64,000 nucleotides of DNA from Candidatus Aalborgicola defluviihabitans (GTDB lineage Bacteria > Pseudomonadota > Gammaproteobacteria > Burkholderiales > Burkholderiaceae_C). Within the stretch, counting starts at the first letter, position 1. Every line of letters begins with the position of its first letter. The notes beneath the pieces were generated by a model. That model had not been told where the DNA came from. It saw only the letters and a list, made by a program, of their open reading frames with translations, and made no database searches. Positions 26,790 through 36,353 of the stretch are shown one piece after another. The stretch lies in assembly GCA_016705575.1 (NCBI GenBank), contig JADIXX010000008.1, forward strand, positions 1 through 64,000, written 5' to 3'. The translations under genes were made by a program, and so were the position numbers.

Positions 26790-28998
26790 ACAACATGACC
26801 GACTTCAACGACCTGCACCTATCGGCGGGACCCGACGCAGTTAAGGAGTGCATTGACTCCGCTATCAATTCAATAGCTGCTTGCGCAAGTGATACGAGGG
26901 CTACAGGCCAATTTGATACATGGTCAACGCCACAAGAGATCAAAACTGATCTTCCCCTTGCGCCAGCCTTTGACGCCAAGACATTGCTGCCCGCAACACT
27001 GGCAGACTTCGTGCTGGACGAGGCCGACCGGATGCCTTGTTCGCCGGACTACATCGCTGCGGCGCTGATCGTCTGCCTGGGCTCGGTCATCGGCGCGCGC
27101 TGCGGTATCAAGCCCAAGCGCCGGGACGACTGGATCGTCACCCCGAATCTGTTTGGCGGCATTGTGGGTGATCCGTCTTCCAAGAAGTCACCCGCACTGG
27201 GCACGGTGACGCGCTTTCTGGATCGGCTGGAAGCCAAAGAAGCCGAAAAACTGGAGAACGCCAAGAAGATATTTGCCGCCGAAACCGCAGCCTTTGAAGC
27301 GCACCAGTCGGCTGTCAAGGCCAGCATGAAGAAGGCCGCAGGCGGTAAAGGCGACCACCTCAAAATGAACGCCGCCATTGCGGACTTGCAAGACCTGCAA
27401 GCGCCGGAAGAACCCAAAGAGCGGCGCTTCAAATCCAACGACTCCACCGTGGAAAAGCTCGGTGACCTGCTGGTGCACAACCCGCAGGGCATGCTAGTCT
27501 ACCGGGACGAGTTGATCGGCCTACTGGCCTCGTGGGAAAAAAAGAAGGAAAGGAAGGCGACAAGGCTTTCTATCTGGAGGGCTGGAACGGCACCGGCAGC
27601 TTCAACATTGACCGCATCGGGCGCGGTAGCCTGCACATCAAAAACCTGTGTATTTCGGTTTTCGGCGGCATCCAGCCGGAATTACTGGAACGCTATCTGG
27701 CGGGCATCACCAACTCACTGGACAACGACGGCCGCATCCAACGTTTTCAGGTGATGGTGTACCCCAACGCAGTCCCATGGGAATGGCGCGACCGCTACCC
27801 GGTCAAGGGCGCTCGCGAGGCGGTGCGTGACCTGTTTGACCGGCTGGCCGTTTTCGACCCCGTGCAAGACGGTGCAACGCCCAATGATGACTTTGTGAAG
27901 CTGCCGCACTTTTGCTTTGACGATGCCGCGCAGGACATCTTTGTGGAGTGGTGCACCGAGCTGCACACGGTGCACATCGCCCATGAACAAAACCCATTGA
28001 TGCAGCAGCACTTTGGCAAGTTTGAAAAGCTGTTCTGCTCTATCGCCCTGATCCTGCACTTGGCAGAAGGCTCCATCGGCCCGGTAACGGCCACCAGCGC
28101 ACTGCGCGCAGCCGCGTGGTGCGAGTACCTGACCGGCCATGCGCGGCGCATCTATGGGCTGGTTGAGGCAGCCAAAGTGACCACCGCCCGTATGGTCAGC
28201 CGCCGACTGGCCGAGGGCAAGTTGGAAGACGGTTTCACGGTGCGCGACATGGTGCGCAAGCAATGGTCCGGCGTCACCACCGCCCTGCAAGCCGAAAGCG
28301 CGCTGGCCATCCTGGAGGGAAACGGCCATGTGCAGAGTCAGGACGGCATCAACACGCTGGGCCGTCCGACGGTTCGCTATTACATCAACCCCAGATCAAA
28401 AGGTGGCGAAATGATCACTTGGGCCGAACGGGCAAAGGCAGCAATTGCACGAACGGGCCAGGGTGGTACTGCCAAAACTGACGAAACCGCTGTTGCGAGA
28501 CTTTTGGCAGTTTCGGCAGTAGCTACCGAGGCCGTTTCTACAAAGCTAGAACGACTTTCGACAGTTTTGGCAGTGCCATCCCCTGCCGTATTGGAAAAAC
28601 ACGATTCTTCCATTGCAGTGACCGAAGACCCCGACCGCTGGTGCTGGCCGCATTCATCGGCCATGAACGGCGCGGAGATCGCTACCCTTTCGGTGCGCCT
28701 GCGCCGGTTCACCGACAAGGGCTTGACTTGCAACGATGGCGAAACGCTGGCTGACAAGCTGGTAGTGCGGGACCGTGACCAAGACGACCGGCGCGTTTGC
28801 CTGGAGTGCTGCCACTTTGCGGGGCATGGGGCTGGGTCATGGCGCTGTGGTAACTGGCAGGCCGCCGGTGTCGCTATCCGCTCGCGTGATGCGCAACTGC
28901 CCGCTGATCTGGTGATGCAACTCCAGCGCTGTGACGGATTCACTGCGCACCCCACATCCACACCCCAAGGAACCGAAGATGACCACGACCGCCACTGA
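26786..28998 (+). CDS. DUF3987 protein (helicase/primase-associated ATPase), one frameshift
   Basis: About 737 aa once the frame is joined. The DUF3987 core spans ~80-430: a Walker A-like GDPSSKKSP (in GGIVGDPSSKKSPALGTVTR), then FKSNDSTVEKLGDLL, GMLVYRDELIGLLASWEK, GDKAFYLEGWNGTGSFNIDR and CISVFGGIQPELLERYL. One A is missing from the A-run near 27537 (WEKKEGKEGDKAF after correction). A Cys-rich end, RVCLECCHFAGHG with CGNW, may bind zinc. It replaces the helicase half of P4 alpha in this module. The dispersed repeat lies in frame near its N-terminus at 26861-26916. Confidence 0.85.
26861..26916 (+). repeat. Dispersed ~55-bp repeat, copy 2 (inside DUF3987 gene)
   Basis: GCTATCAATTCAATAGCTGC, TTGCGCAAGTGAT and ACGAGGGCTACAGGCC in order, the full consensus layout. 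It is read in frame as SAINSIAACASDTRATGQF, in a region N-terminal to the conserved domain, so it looks like an insertion that left the frame open. Confidence 0.75.
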
Positions 28999-29776
28999 AA
29001 AAACTGCCGAAATAGCCGACCCCAGCCCCCAAGCTTACGAAGTCGTCCGCTTCAACGCCCTCAAGCACGGCATCCTGAGCCGCTACACCGTGCTTAGCCA
29101 CGAAAGCCATGCCGACTATGAAAGCCTGGTCAACTCGCTGATGGACGAGCACCTGCCCGCCGGTGCCACCGAGCAGCATTTAATTGAAGAGTTGGCCAGC
29201 GTGATCTGGCGCAAGCGCCGGGTACTGCAAGCCGAAGGTGCCACCATCAACAAGGGCTTGAAAGAATCGGCCCGAAGTGCCAAGACCGTGATACCGGCAG
29301 CAGCACCGTTTGAAATGGGGTTGTCGGGCGAAGGCACCGACATTCGCGACCTGATGGATTTAAAACCCGAAGACGTGACCGAAAGCCAGCGCGCTGCCCG
29401 CCACGACCTGGACGCCACCAACAAGGCCGGCGCCATCCTGCGCAAAGGTGGCAACCGCGCCTATGACAAAGCCCTGCGCGCCCTGTTGCCCGACTCACGA
29501 GACTGGTGGGACAGCTACGTGGAGGAAGAGGAATACGCCGCCGATGCCGAGGGCTTGGCCTGCTTCATCACAGAGCACCTGTCTCCCCTGTGCCATCAAC
29601 AAGAAAAAGAATCCCGCCACCACGACGCCATCGTCAACCAAACCATTGGCGAAGGGCTGCAGGCTTACAGGCTAGAGAAGCTTTCCCGCTACGAAACGCA
29701 CCTGGACCGCAAGTTTGAGCGCACTTTGGCCATGCTGATCAAGTTGAAAGACCTTAGAAGCCACCGCGTGCCGTAA
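28979..29776 (+). CDS. Unknown mobile-element protein
   Basis: A 265-aa soluble protein. A conserved-looking block VVRFNALKHGILSRYTVLSH near the N-terminus (N-A-x-K-H-G) is a motif I have seen in phage and island proteins of unknown function. The remainder is helical and charged (LIEELASVIWRKRRVLQAEG; YRLEKLSRYETHLDRKFERT). The start ATG 28979 overlaps the end of the DUF3987 gene, so it belongs to the same operon. Function is not known. Confidence 0.75.
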   Translation: MTTTATEKTAEIADPSPQAYEVVRFNALKHGILSRYTVLSHESHADYESLVNSLMDEHLPAGATEQHLIEELASVIWRKRRVLQAEGATINKGLKESARSAKTVIPAAAPFEMGLSGEGTDIRDLMDLKPEDVTESQRAARHDLDATNKAGAILRKGGNRAYDKALRALLPDSRDWWDSYVEEEEYAADAEGLACFITEHLSPLCHQQEKESRHHDAIVNQTIGEGLQAYRLEKLSRYETHLDRKFERTLAMLIKLKDLRSHRVP

Positions 29777-29914
29777 AAGCATGCGTACTTTTCAGCACAA
29801 CGCAAAACGTTATGAACTCAGCATCCATGCGGGTTGCGGCGAGATTCATGCGTTCTCAGGTCGCAACACCTGTCCAACTTGCCAAATGATTTCGGCAAAA
29901 ACCGGAGACTAAAA

Positions 29915-30520
29915 ATGGGTGGACGCGGCAGCGGGCGGCGCAGCAGCTACAGCGGCAAACCGGAGACCAGTGATTCCATGCCGCTGGACATTCGCAAGAT
30001 CACCCGCAAGGGTTTGCTTATGCCGGGCAATAGCTTTAGCTGGCAGTGGCTGGTTAACGACCGACAGGTGGCTGGCATCAGCATCCGGGTGGAATTGCAG
30101 ACCGTGGTGCTGTCCTACCGCATCAAGAGCACTGGCGAAGTGGTCGAGCAGCGAGTACAAACGCAAACCTCGCCCTGCCACCTGGGCGGACGGCGTCACT
30201 GGTTCACCTGCCCCCGGTGCAGCAAGCGTGTGGCGGTGCTCTACGCGCCGGGCCGATACGTTGCCTGTCGCCAGTGTGGCGGATTGGGCTACGCCACGCA
30301 GAAAGAAGGCGCAGGCGACCGCGCATCCACAAAGGCCGACAAGCTGCGCAAGCGCCTGGGCTGGGAGGCGGGCATTTTGAATGGTGATGGCGACAAACCC
30401 AAGGGCATGCATTGGAAGACCTACCAGCGGATCAAAAGCCAGCATGATGCGCTGGTGCAGGTCAGCTTCCACGACATTGGCCGCAAGCTGGGTTTTCTGC
30501 ATAAGTTGCTGGACGAGTAA
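29915..30520 (+). CDS. Zinc-ribbon protein of mobile elements, unknown function
   Basis: A 201-aa protein. The N-terminal MGGRGSGRRSS is Gly/Arg-rich. A beta-rich middle contains a zinc ribbon with two Cys pairs: WFTCPRCSKRVAVLYAPGRY and VACRQCGGLGYATQ. A basic helical C-terminus (RLGWEAGILNGDGDKPKGMH, WKTYQRIKSQHDALV) follows. The MGGRGSGRR start is common among phage and island proteins. ATG 29915 follows CGGAGACTAAAA. It closes the plus-strand replication module. The 138 bp before it hold no other gene. Confidence 0.8.
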   Translation: MGGRGSGRRSSYSGKPETSDSMPLDIRKITRKGLLMPGNSFSWQWLVNDRQVAGISIRVELQTVVLSYRIKSTGEVVEQRVQTQTSPCHLGGRRHWFTCPRCSKRVAVLYAPGRYVACRQCGGLGYATQKEGAGDRASTKADKLRKRLGWEAGILNGDGDKPKGMHWKTYQRIKSQHDALVQVSFHDIGRKLGFLHKLLDE

Positions 30521-30550
30521 ATCTGTTTCGCAAAATCTTCTGACCAACAT

Positions 30551-30567
30551 CCACTGGAATCCAGTGG
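30551..30567. repeat. Inverted repeat between zinc-ribbon gene and biosynthetic operon
   Basis: CCACTGG-AAT-CCAGTGG, a perfect 7-bp stem in the gap between two convergent transcription units (30521-30651). No clear T-tract, so only a possible terminator. GC content drops from here towards 36.6 kb. Confidence 0.45.
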
Positions 30568-30651
30568 TGATCTTGTTGAAGTGCTCTGCAATCCGTCTAT
30601 CCTTGTCGGGTAGCTTCAACCCTGTGCTGGTACACCCTTGAGGCGAGAGTC

Positions 30652-31188
30652 TCAGAGCGGTGCTTTCATCCTAAGGTCAAGAACCATCTCGACTTCGTCA
30701 CTTGGCATTCCTTTGAAGAAGTCCGCATTCGGCTTAAACGACCTCTGCAAAAAACCCATCGACTTCACTAGTCGGATCGAAGGTTCGTTTCGGGAATCAA
30801 TCTCCGCAACCACCAAGTTTATGGAGTACTCTTCTAGAATGTGCTGGATAACCGCGAGACAAGCTTCCGTTGCGAAGCCTCGGCGCCGAAATGGCAAGAA
30901 TGTTTGATACGCTATCAGCGCCGTCGATTTCTCCAAAAACACTGTCGCCTGGACAAAGCAAACATACCGTTTCGTACTGATGCTTTTTCCGAACCAATTT
31001 AGCCAAACCTCGCCTGCAGGCGCCTTCGCCTGTTCTAGGAATGCGTACCGCTCTTCAAGCTCAGCAACCGTTGCAGGCGCAGCCTGCGGCACGTAACTGT
31101 AGAGAGAATGGTCTTGAAAGTCGTGAAAGCATGCAAGAGCATGCTTCACAGAAATTGGCTCCAAAACTAGCCTAGGAGTTGCAATCAT
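30652..31188 (-). CDS. GNAT-family N-acetyltransferase (RimJ/RimL type)
   Basis: A 178-aa GCN5-related acyltransferase starting MIATPRLVLEPISVKHA, the RimL-type N-terminus. The acetyl-CoA-binding segment is YQTFLPFRRRGFATEACLAV (R-x-x-G-x-A), followed by IDSRNEPSIRLVKSMGFLQR (the N..S..L..k.GF motif). It would transfer an acyl group to an amine. It is the last gene of the biosynthetic operon, overlapping the carbamoyltransferase stop by 4 nt (ATGA), so acetylation of the operon product or self-protection are both plausible. Confidence 0.87.
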   Translation of the reverse strand: MIATPRLVLEPISVKHALACFHDFQDHSLYSYVPQAAPATVAELEERYAFLEQAKAPAGEVWLNWFGKSISTKRYVCFVQATVFLEKSTALIAYQTFLPFRRRGFATEACLAVIQHILEEYSINLVVAEIDSRNEPSIRLVKSMGFLQRSFKPNADFFKGMPSDEVEMVLDLRMKAPL

Positions 31189-33118
31189 TGTTCAATTGGT
31201 CCGACGTTGAGGAGACGCTCCCCAATGAACTTCTGGAGCCAACTCAAGGAAGCTTCATTGCCACTCACATCGCCATACCGCAGCGCATCTTCTATTAGCG
31301 TTTCCGTGCGCAAAGTTAATAGTCTTTCATAGTCAAAAAATGTCAGCGCGGTCTTATGAGTTCCAAGGGTTGCCTTCGATTCCAACCGTCCACCGACAAA
31401 AATTGTGCTCAGTTCAGCCTCAGGATTCAATCTAACGACTTGCGCAGATATTTCCCTTGGCGCGCTGGCACGCTCTATCAATTTATTGCCAAGCAGCAAA
31501 TAATCGACATCGCTGCAGCGCAACAAGAAAAGTATTGAATCTTCGGGCGTCTCGACAATAGGCTCACCCCGAGTATTGAGTGAAGTATTGCAGATTATTG
31601 GAAAGCCAGAAATAGAACCAAGTTCTTGAAGCAACTCAAAAAGATATTCGTCCCACTCCCTTTTGAGAACCTGCGTTCGGACCGACTCATTTGGCAATCC
31701 CAGAGCTGGGAGAGCGCCCCGAAACGGCTCTCGGACTTTGTGGACATAACTCATGAAATGGCTATCCCGCGGGCCTTCAAAGAAAGTGTCAAAGTCCACA
31801 TCTGCTACCGTTGGCGCAACTGGGCGCCACTCCTGACGACTCTTGATCGAATTCAGCTTGGTTTTTGAACTTATGCGAAGCGGCGATGCCAAAATACTTC
31901 TCCCCCCCAATGCTCTCGGCCCAAACTCTGATCTACCAGAAGAACGCGCAATGATTGCTCCGCTATGTACAAGTTCTGCAACCTTTCGAGGCGTAACACT
32001 GCCTTCGACAACTTGAAGCAACCCGGCATATCGTGACAGAGCCTCCAGCTCCTGTTCCGTTGAATATAACTTTCCTAGCCTATCTGAAAGGATTCCAATT
32101 TCAAACGGCAACAGCCTACCGGCAAGCTGTGATTCCGCATACATTGCGCATCCGATAGATATTCCTGCATCACCTGGCGCGCTTGCCACGTAGTACCGTG
32201 CAAAGGCTCCTGAATCAGCGATTCGCGTATTGGTTGGGATATTCATGAAGACCCCTCCGCTGACAACTAAGCTACTCTCGCAAGAGAGCGATTTCGCACG
32301 CATCGCGCAAGCCAAGAGGGACGCCTCAGTTGCATCTTGCACGTCTGACGCAAGCTGCCTCAGATCGTCATGCGTAGGTGACTCCGGAACTGCTGTTTGC
32401 CAGTCGTTCCGAAAGTCTTGGCGTCCTTGATTGTCGGCCTCAAGTATCGAATACCGTGCACTTTGTTCTTTTGCATGGCTCAACGCTGCAAGTGCCATAA
32501 GTTGCCCCGGGATACGTTTTCATATAGGGACGCCGCTGATTGGACGAAAACGTCCCCAGCAACATGCGGAAGGGCGTATTCCTTTTCGACTACTTCGAGC
32601 CCACCTGGACCACCACGGTATATTGACAGCGTCTCGGATCTAAGTGCATGCAACTTTCTTTGCCCGACAATGTCTCTGTACCACTGCCTAAAAGGAAGTG
32701 CGAAATCTGCGCCAGCCACTGTTGCGGAGCCGGACAAATCCGTGACAAGAACCGCCGCCCTAGAGAACCTAGACATGCCGAAGGCGTGATATCCATGTGC
32801 AAGATGATGCGATATGACATAGTGCCGCTCATCAAACGGATCGAATAAATTGAAGTTCTCGTCAATGAGTCTTCGTCCTAGCCCCGTGCCTGCAGGACCT
32901 ACGGACTGAAACGACGAGCAAATGAAGTCCAAATCTTGAAGACGGACGGCGGCGGCGTCTAGGCAATAGTTGATCGGTAACTCATTGGTTAGCCCAAAGC
33001 AGAGCTCATATTTCCTCCTGGTTAAGCGCTCTTGCTGAATAGCGCTCAATAGAGACCCATCTCGCAGTAGCGCGCACGAAGAGTCGTGGCCAATGTGTAT
33101 GCCTAAGCAAAGGGCCAT
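31185..33118 (-). CDS. Carbamoyltransferase (NodU/CmcH/TobZ family), one frameshift
   Basis: Transfers a carbamoyl group from carbamoyl phosphate, via carbamoyl-AMP, to a hydroxyl. N-terminal Kae1-like domain: LGIHIGHDSSCALLRDG, ISHHLAHGYHAFGMS (metal-binding histidines), VLVTDLSGSATVAG and VVSGGVFMNIPTN. C-terminal domain: RSEFGPRALGGRSILA and EWRPVAPTV, the family signature. One G is missing from the GGGG run near 32508 (ARG-GQLMALAALSHAKEQS after correction), giving ~644 aa, the normal size; without it the gene is split in two. It starts 7 bp after the 2-oxoglutarate oxygenase stop. Such enzymes decorate antibiotics and Nod factors. Confidence 0.9.
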
Positions 33119-33124
33119 TTTCTG

Positions 33125-33832
33125 TCACCGAGGATGAAAACCAATAGTTAGGATCGACAATCTCTCATCGACGCCGAGCTTCTCTCTCGCATGAACTAGG
33201 GATCCTCCATCAAATACTACAACGTCTCCAGGCGCGAGCTTGACTGTTATTGGAGTGGGTCCGTCGGGATAAATGACCAAGTTAGAAGGTGCACCCGAGT
33301 AAGCGTGCTCCAAAACAATAAGAACGTTTAGTAGGAACATGTTTGTGTCAATATGCGGCGGAATGCCGTGGCCCGGCCGACAGTAGTAAACGTAACTCGC
33401 AATACCAGTCGGTTGGCATTCAGGAACAAGGTCTTGCATGAAACGGCAAAGCTCGGGACTTACCGATAGACTATTTGCGACTTCGCCACCAGGGTGGTAA
33501 AGGTGACCTTGTGCCTCCGAGGCACGTGGGAAAAGCCCTGCTGCTTCCACAGCTAGCGATTGAATACATGCAAAGTCAAGGAAATCAATCCCTCCCTTGA
33601 AAAGTAGGGCCGCCGGACCGAAGCGCTTTAGGCCTTCAACAATGGCGCCAAAAGCCTGTGTCTCGATCTCATTCCGCTGATCGCCTGGGAGTGGCGCAAG
33701 TCTTTCGACTGCCGAGCACAGCAGGGCTCGCAAATTGTCGACCTCGGCTTGAGAGCCTGCCTGCTCAAACAAGCGACCTATACCCACTGCGACTGATTGT
33801 GGAGACTCCATGCGGTCATCGGAATTCCTCAT
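33125..33832 (-). CDS. Fe(II)/2-oxoglutarate-dependent oxygenase 1
   Basis: A 235-aa protein with a double-stranded beta-helix (cupin-like) fold. Iron ligands are His160 and Asp162 in GIPPHIDTNMF and His214 in SLVHAREKL; Arg224 in DERLSILTIGF would bind 2-oxoglutarate. It would hydroxylate or otherwise oxidise an unactivated carbon. Residues 21-42 (LFEQAGSQAEVDNLRALLCS) weakly resemble the helical module of the 90-aa protein and of oxygenase 2. The start overlaps the radical SAM stop as ATGA. A hydroxyl placed by this enzyme could be the target of the carbamoyltransferase that follows. Confidence 0.85.
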   Translation of the reverse strand: MRNSDDRMESPQSVAVGIGRLFEQAGSQAEVDNLRALLCSAVERLAPLPGDQRNEIETQAFGAIVEGLKRFGPAALLFKGGIDFLDFACIQSLAVEAAGLFPRASEAQGHLYHPGGEVANSLSVSPELCRFMQDLVPECQPTGIASYVYYCRPGHGIPPHIDTNMFLLNVLIVLEHAYSGAPSNLVIYPDGPTPITVKLAPGDVVVFDGGSLVHAREKLGVDERLSILTIGFHPR

Positions 33833-35637
33833 TCTATTTGCAGCACACTAGGTAGATTTATCTTGGAGAGGATAGGAATCCACTCTAACGGGACGCTGAC
33901 TGTCATGCCCGTAGCTGCATTAGTGACTGTGCCATATTCGGGTCCTGAATGAAAGTCGAGAAAAGCAGTATCAATCTGAGCTGTGACAGGCTCAACTCGT
34001 GGAATGGAGTCCAATGAGCAATTCTTCGAATGTAATACTTTGCGATTGTGGCTGGCGGCAAATCTGAGATATTGATTAAGTGCTCGTTGCCTCTCGTCGG
34101 CAGTCATTGCAGGATCGCTCCAACTCAGGCGATTGTTCGCATACTGCGCCTGCCCCAGAATTCCGGTATCGGCCTCAGGAATCAAGCCAAATTTTGATGG
34201 ATCGCGCCCAATCGCACTAGATTGCGTTGCTTCGAACGGGAAGATGCAGACTTCTCCCATCAATTCACTATGGTTCTGAAATATCTCCAAAGCCGCCATC
34301 GATTCCGCGTACGTCGTCGATGGCAGATCAGGAATTATGTTTACTAACAATTCCAAGCTGGCCCCTTTTGCCGAGCGCATGAAGCGAATATTTTCCCTGA
34401 CTGTGCCAGCTTTCTCTACGAGTTTTAGGACGCGATCGACCATCGATTCCATGCCAACAATAAGACGCTGGCATCCACTCTGCCTCATCAGACGAAATAA
34501 TTCTTCGTCGAAGCGATGGTCAACCATCACAAATGAAGACCACGTAATTTTAACGTCGCGTCTAAGTATTTCGGAGCTCACCTTTCGGGCGAAGCTTGGC
34601 GGTATTGATTCTGTTACGAACGAGTAGTTGCGAATGCTATGTGCAGCGATCTGCTGTTCAATTTCGTCGACGAAAGATTCCACTCGTCGACCCCGGTAGG
34701 AAGGATTACCTTCATACAATTCAATGAAGTCACAGTATGAGCACCTACCCCAATAGCATCCGCGAGCTTGCGTTACTGAGATGACGGGAGACTCTAGGCG
34801 CTTCAGAAGATCGCGGTCATATGCGGGAACTGGTATGTCGTCAAAGCTCACCTTGGAAAAGCCAAACGCTCCAAAGAATTTGTCATCACGCAGGTAGCTT
34901 GTGTTCGGCGCATTTTCTAATCTCTTGCCACCAAGCCTCAATTCCCTGAGCATCGAGCCGAAGGCAGTTTCGCCATCAAATTGAACTATGTATGATTCAG
35001 TAGGCGACAAGCACAAAAATTTTTCTAGTTCTTCTGAACTCATCAAACTAAACGATGGGCCACCAAAAACGATTGGTGCAGAAATAACCTGTCGAACCTG
35101 CTTTGAAAGCAGAAGTGCTGGCAAGAGTTGAGGTCCCATTGGCACTGAAATAGCGACCAGTGAACTATTATTGAGACTCTGCTCTCTCAAGACTGCAGCC
35201 TTAAACCACTGCGTGTAGAAGCTACAGACGGGGTTAGAATCCAGAAAATCGGCGGACACCTCACTCAGGCGCACATCGAGTCGGTATGGTTCGCATAGCT
35301 GCGCTAGGATAAAGTCGAGCCCATCAGCGCCGCTCCGTTGCCGCTCATCTATAGTAAAGAACCGCGCACGATTTTTGGCTGCGATCCGCGCATAGGCGCT
35401 TGGAGTCGCCGCAGGGTCGGCAGCATCTGAGAGGAAAAATTCGCCCCGACCCATCGAGTTCAATTGACCAGGTGAGAGGACGAAATCCAGAAATAGCTTG
35501 TTTAGATCAACTTGCGTCGGATCAAAACCTTCCCGCAATGCAATACTACTTAGCGCTGGTAGGGACGGGTAGTAGGCACCAAAGTTCGACTCGACTAGGG
35601 GTGGGAAAAAGAGGGTTGCGCTGCTTCTATCGGCCAC
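33829..35637 (-). CDS. B12-binding radical SAM protein
   Basis: A 602-aa protein. Residues 1-~240 look like a cobalamin-binding Rossmann domain (PIVFGGPSFSLMSSEELEKF) without the DxHxxG motif. The radical SAM domain follows, with cluster cysteines 294, 299 and 302 in ARGCYWGRCSYCDF (C-x4-C-x2-C, the form seen in several B12-radical SAM families), then IVGMESMVDRVLKLVEKAG and LLVNIIPDLPSTTYAESM. Such enzymes methylate unactivated carbons or do other radical chemistry, several of them in RiPP pathways. The start is GTG at 35637, one base after the stop of oxygenase 2, and the stop overlaps oxygenase 1. Confidence 0.88.
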   Translation of the reverse strand: MADRSSATLFFPPLVESNFGAYYPSLPALSSIALREGFDPTQVDLNKLFLDFVLSPGQLNSMGRGEFFLSDAADPAATPSAYARIAAKNRARFFTIDERQRSGADGLDFILAQLCEPYRLDVRLSEVSADFLDSNPVCSFYTQWFKAAVLREQSLNNSSLVAISVPMGPQLLPALLLSKQVRQVISAPIVFGGPSFSLMSSEELEKFLCLSPTESYIVQFDGETAFGSMLRELRLGGKRLENAPNTSYLRDDKFFGAFGFSKVSFDDIPVPAYDRDLLKRLESPVISVTQARGCYWGRCSYCDFIELYEGNPSYRGRRVESFVDEIEQQIAAHSIRNYSFVTESIPPSFARKVSSEILRRDVKITWSSFVMVDHRFDEELFRLMRQSGCQRLIVGMESMVDRVLKLVEKAGTVRENIRFMRSAKGASLELLVNIIPDLPSTTYAESMAALEIFQNHSELMGEVCIFPFEATQSSAIGRDPSKFGLIPEADTGILGQAQYANNRLSWSDPAMTADERQRALNQYLRFAASHNRKVLHSKNCSLDSIPRVEPVTAQIDTAFLDFHSGPEYGTVTNAATGMTVSVPLEWIPILSKINLPSVLQIE

Positions 35638-35638
35638 T

Positions 35639-36337
35639 CTATTTCCCCTTACCGAAAGTCATGACGAGAATGGTTACTTCTTCTGCTTCGCCGACCGGTA
35701 GACGACCGTGGAGAGTTGATGAGCCTGTAAATATGAGCATCTCGCCTTCAGCTAAGTAGACCTTGTTAACTGCTCCCTCTGGGGTAACTGCAATCAGGCA
35801 CGAGGTCTTTCCGCCGTTGCCCTCTTTATGGGAAATCATTAGGACAGCACTTAGCTCAGACTGAGGGTCATCGACATGCAGGTTGAGTTGGTCGCCCTGG
35901 TTCCTGTAATACGTGTACATCGCAAGCCGAGGAGTGAGATCTCTCAGCAGGGAGTGACCGTTAATCGTGTAGACAGTGTGTTGTGCGATTGGGCCAGGGT
36001 GAAGCAGCCAGCAATCATTGTTTCTATGTGCGCTCGACTGACCTCTCAATGCTTCCATTTGTAGACTTTCGAGATCATCTTGCGTTAGGGCGACGATATA
36101 TTCTCGATGGAGTACTGGCGTCCTCGTGAGAGCTGTAGCTATCGTTCTTAGGCTCGACTGTTGCGGACGCGCGGGCCTCGCTCCTATGCCACCTGCGGCA
36201 AGCGAAAGAATGGTCTTTAGATTAGCCGCTTCTTCAGGCGAGAGCTGCGCGAACAGACTTGAAAGCTTACGTCCTAACTCGTTGGCGGCTTGCGACGAAG
36301 TCACGGATGCGTCTAGACGCCGCTTGTCCAGACTCAT
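35639..36337 (-). CDS. Fe(II)/2-oxoglutarate-dependent oxygenase 2 with N-terminal leader-like module
   Basis: A 232-aa protein. Iron ligands are His154 and Asp156 in LNLHVDDPQSE and His210 in STLHGRLPVGE, with Arg212 nearby. Residues 21-50 (from LGRKLSSLFAQLSPEEAANL onward) align without gaps to residues 20-49 of the 90-aa protein upstream: 14 of 30 identical, including the LxxL, A, L-x-P-x-E, A, L and IL..AA positions. That module is outside the catalytic fold, joined by a Pro/Arg/Gln linker. ATG 36337 is used; TTG 36340 is directly before it. The gene starts about 16 bp after the 90-aa protein stop. Confidence 0.83.
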   Translation of the reverse strand: MSLDKRRLDASVTSSQAANELGRKLSSLFAQLSPEEAANLKTILSLAAGGIGARPARPQQSSLRTIATALTRTPVLHREYIVALTQDDLESLQMEALRGQSSAHRNNDCWLLHPGPIAQHTVYTINGHSLLRDLTPRLAMYTYYRNQGDQLNLHVDDPQSELSAVLMISHKEGNGGKTSCLIAVTPEGAVNKVYLAEGEMLIFTGSSTLHGRLPVGEAEEVTILVMTFGKGK

Positions 36338-36353
36338 CAAATCGAAGCCGCCG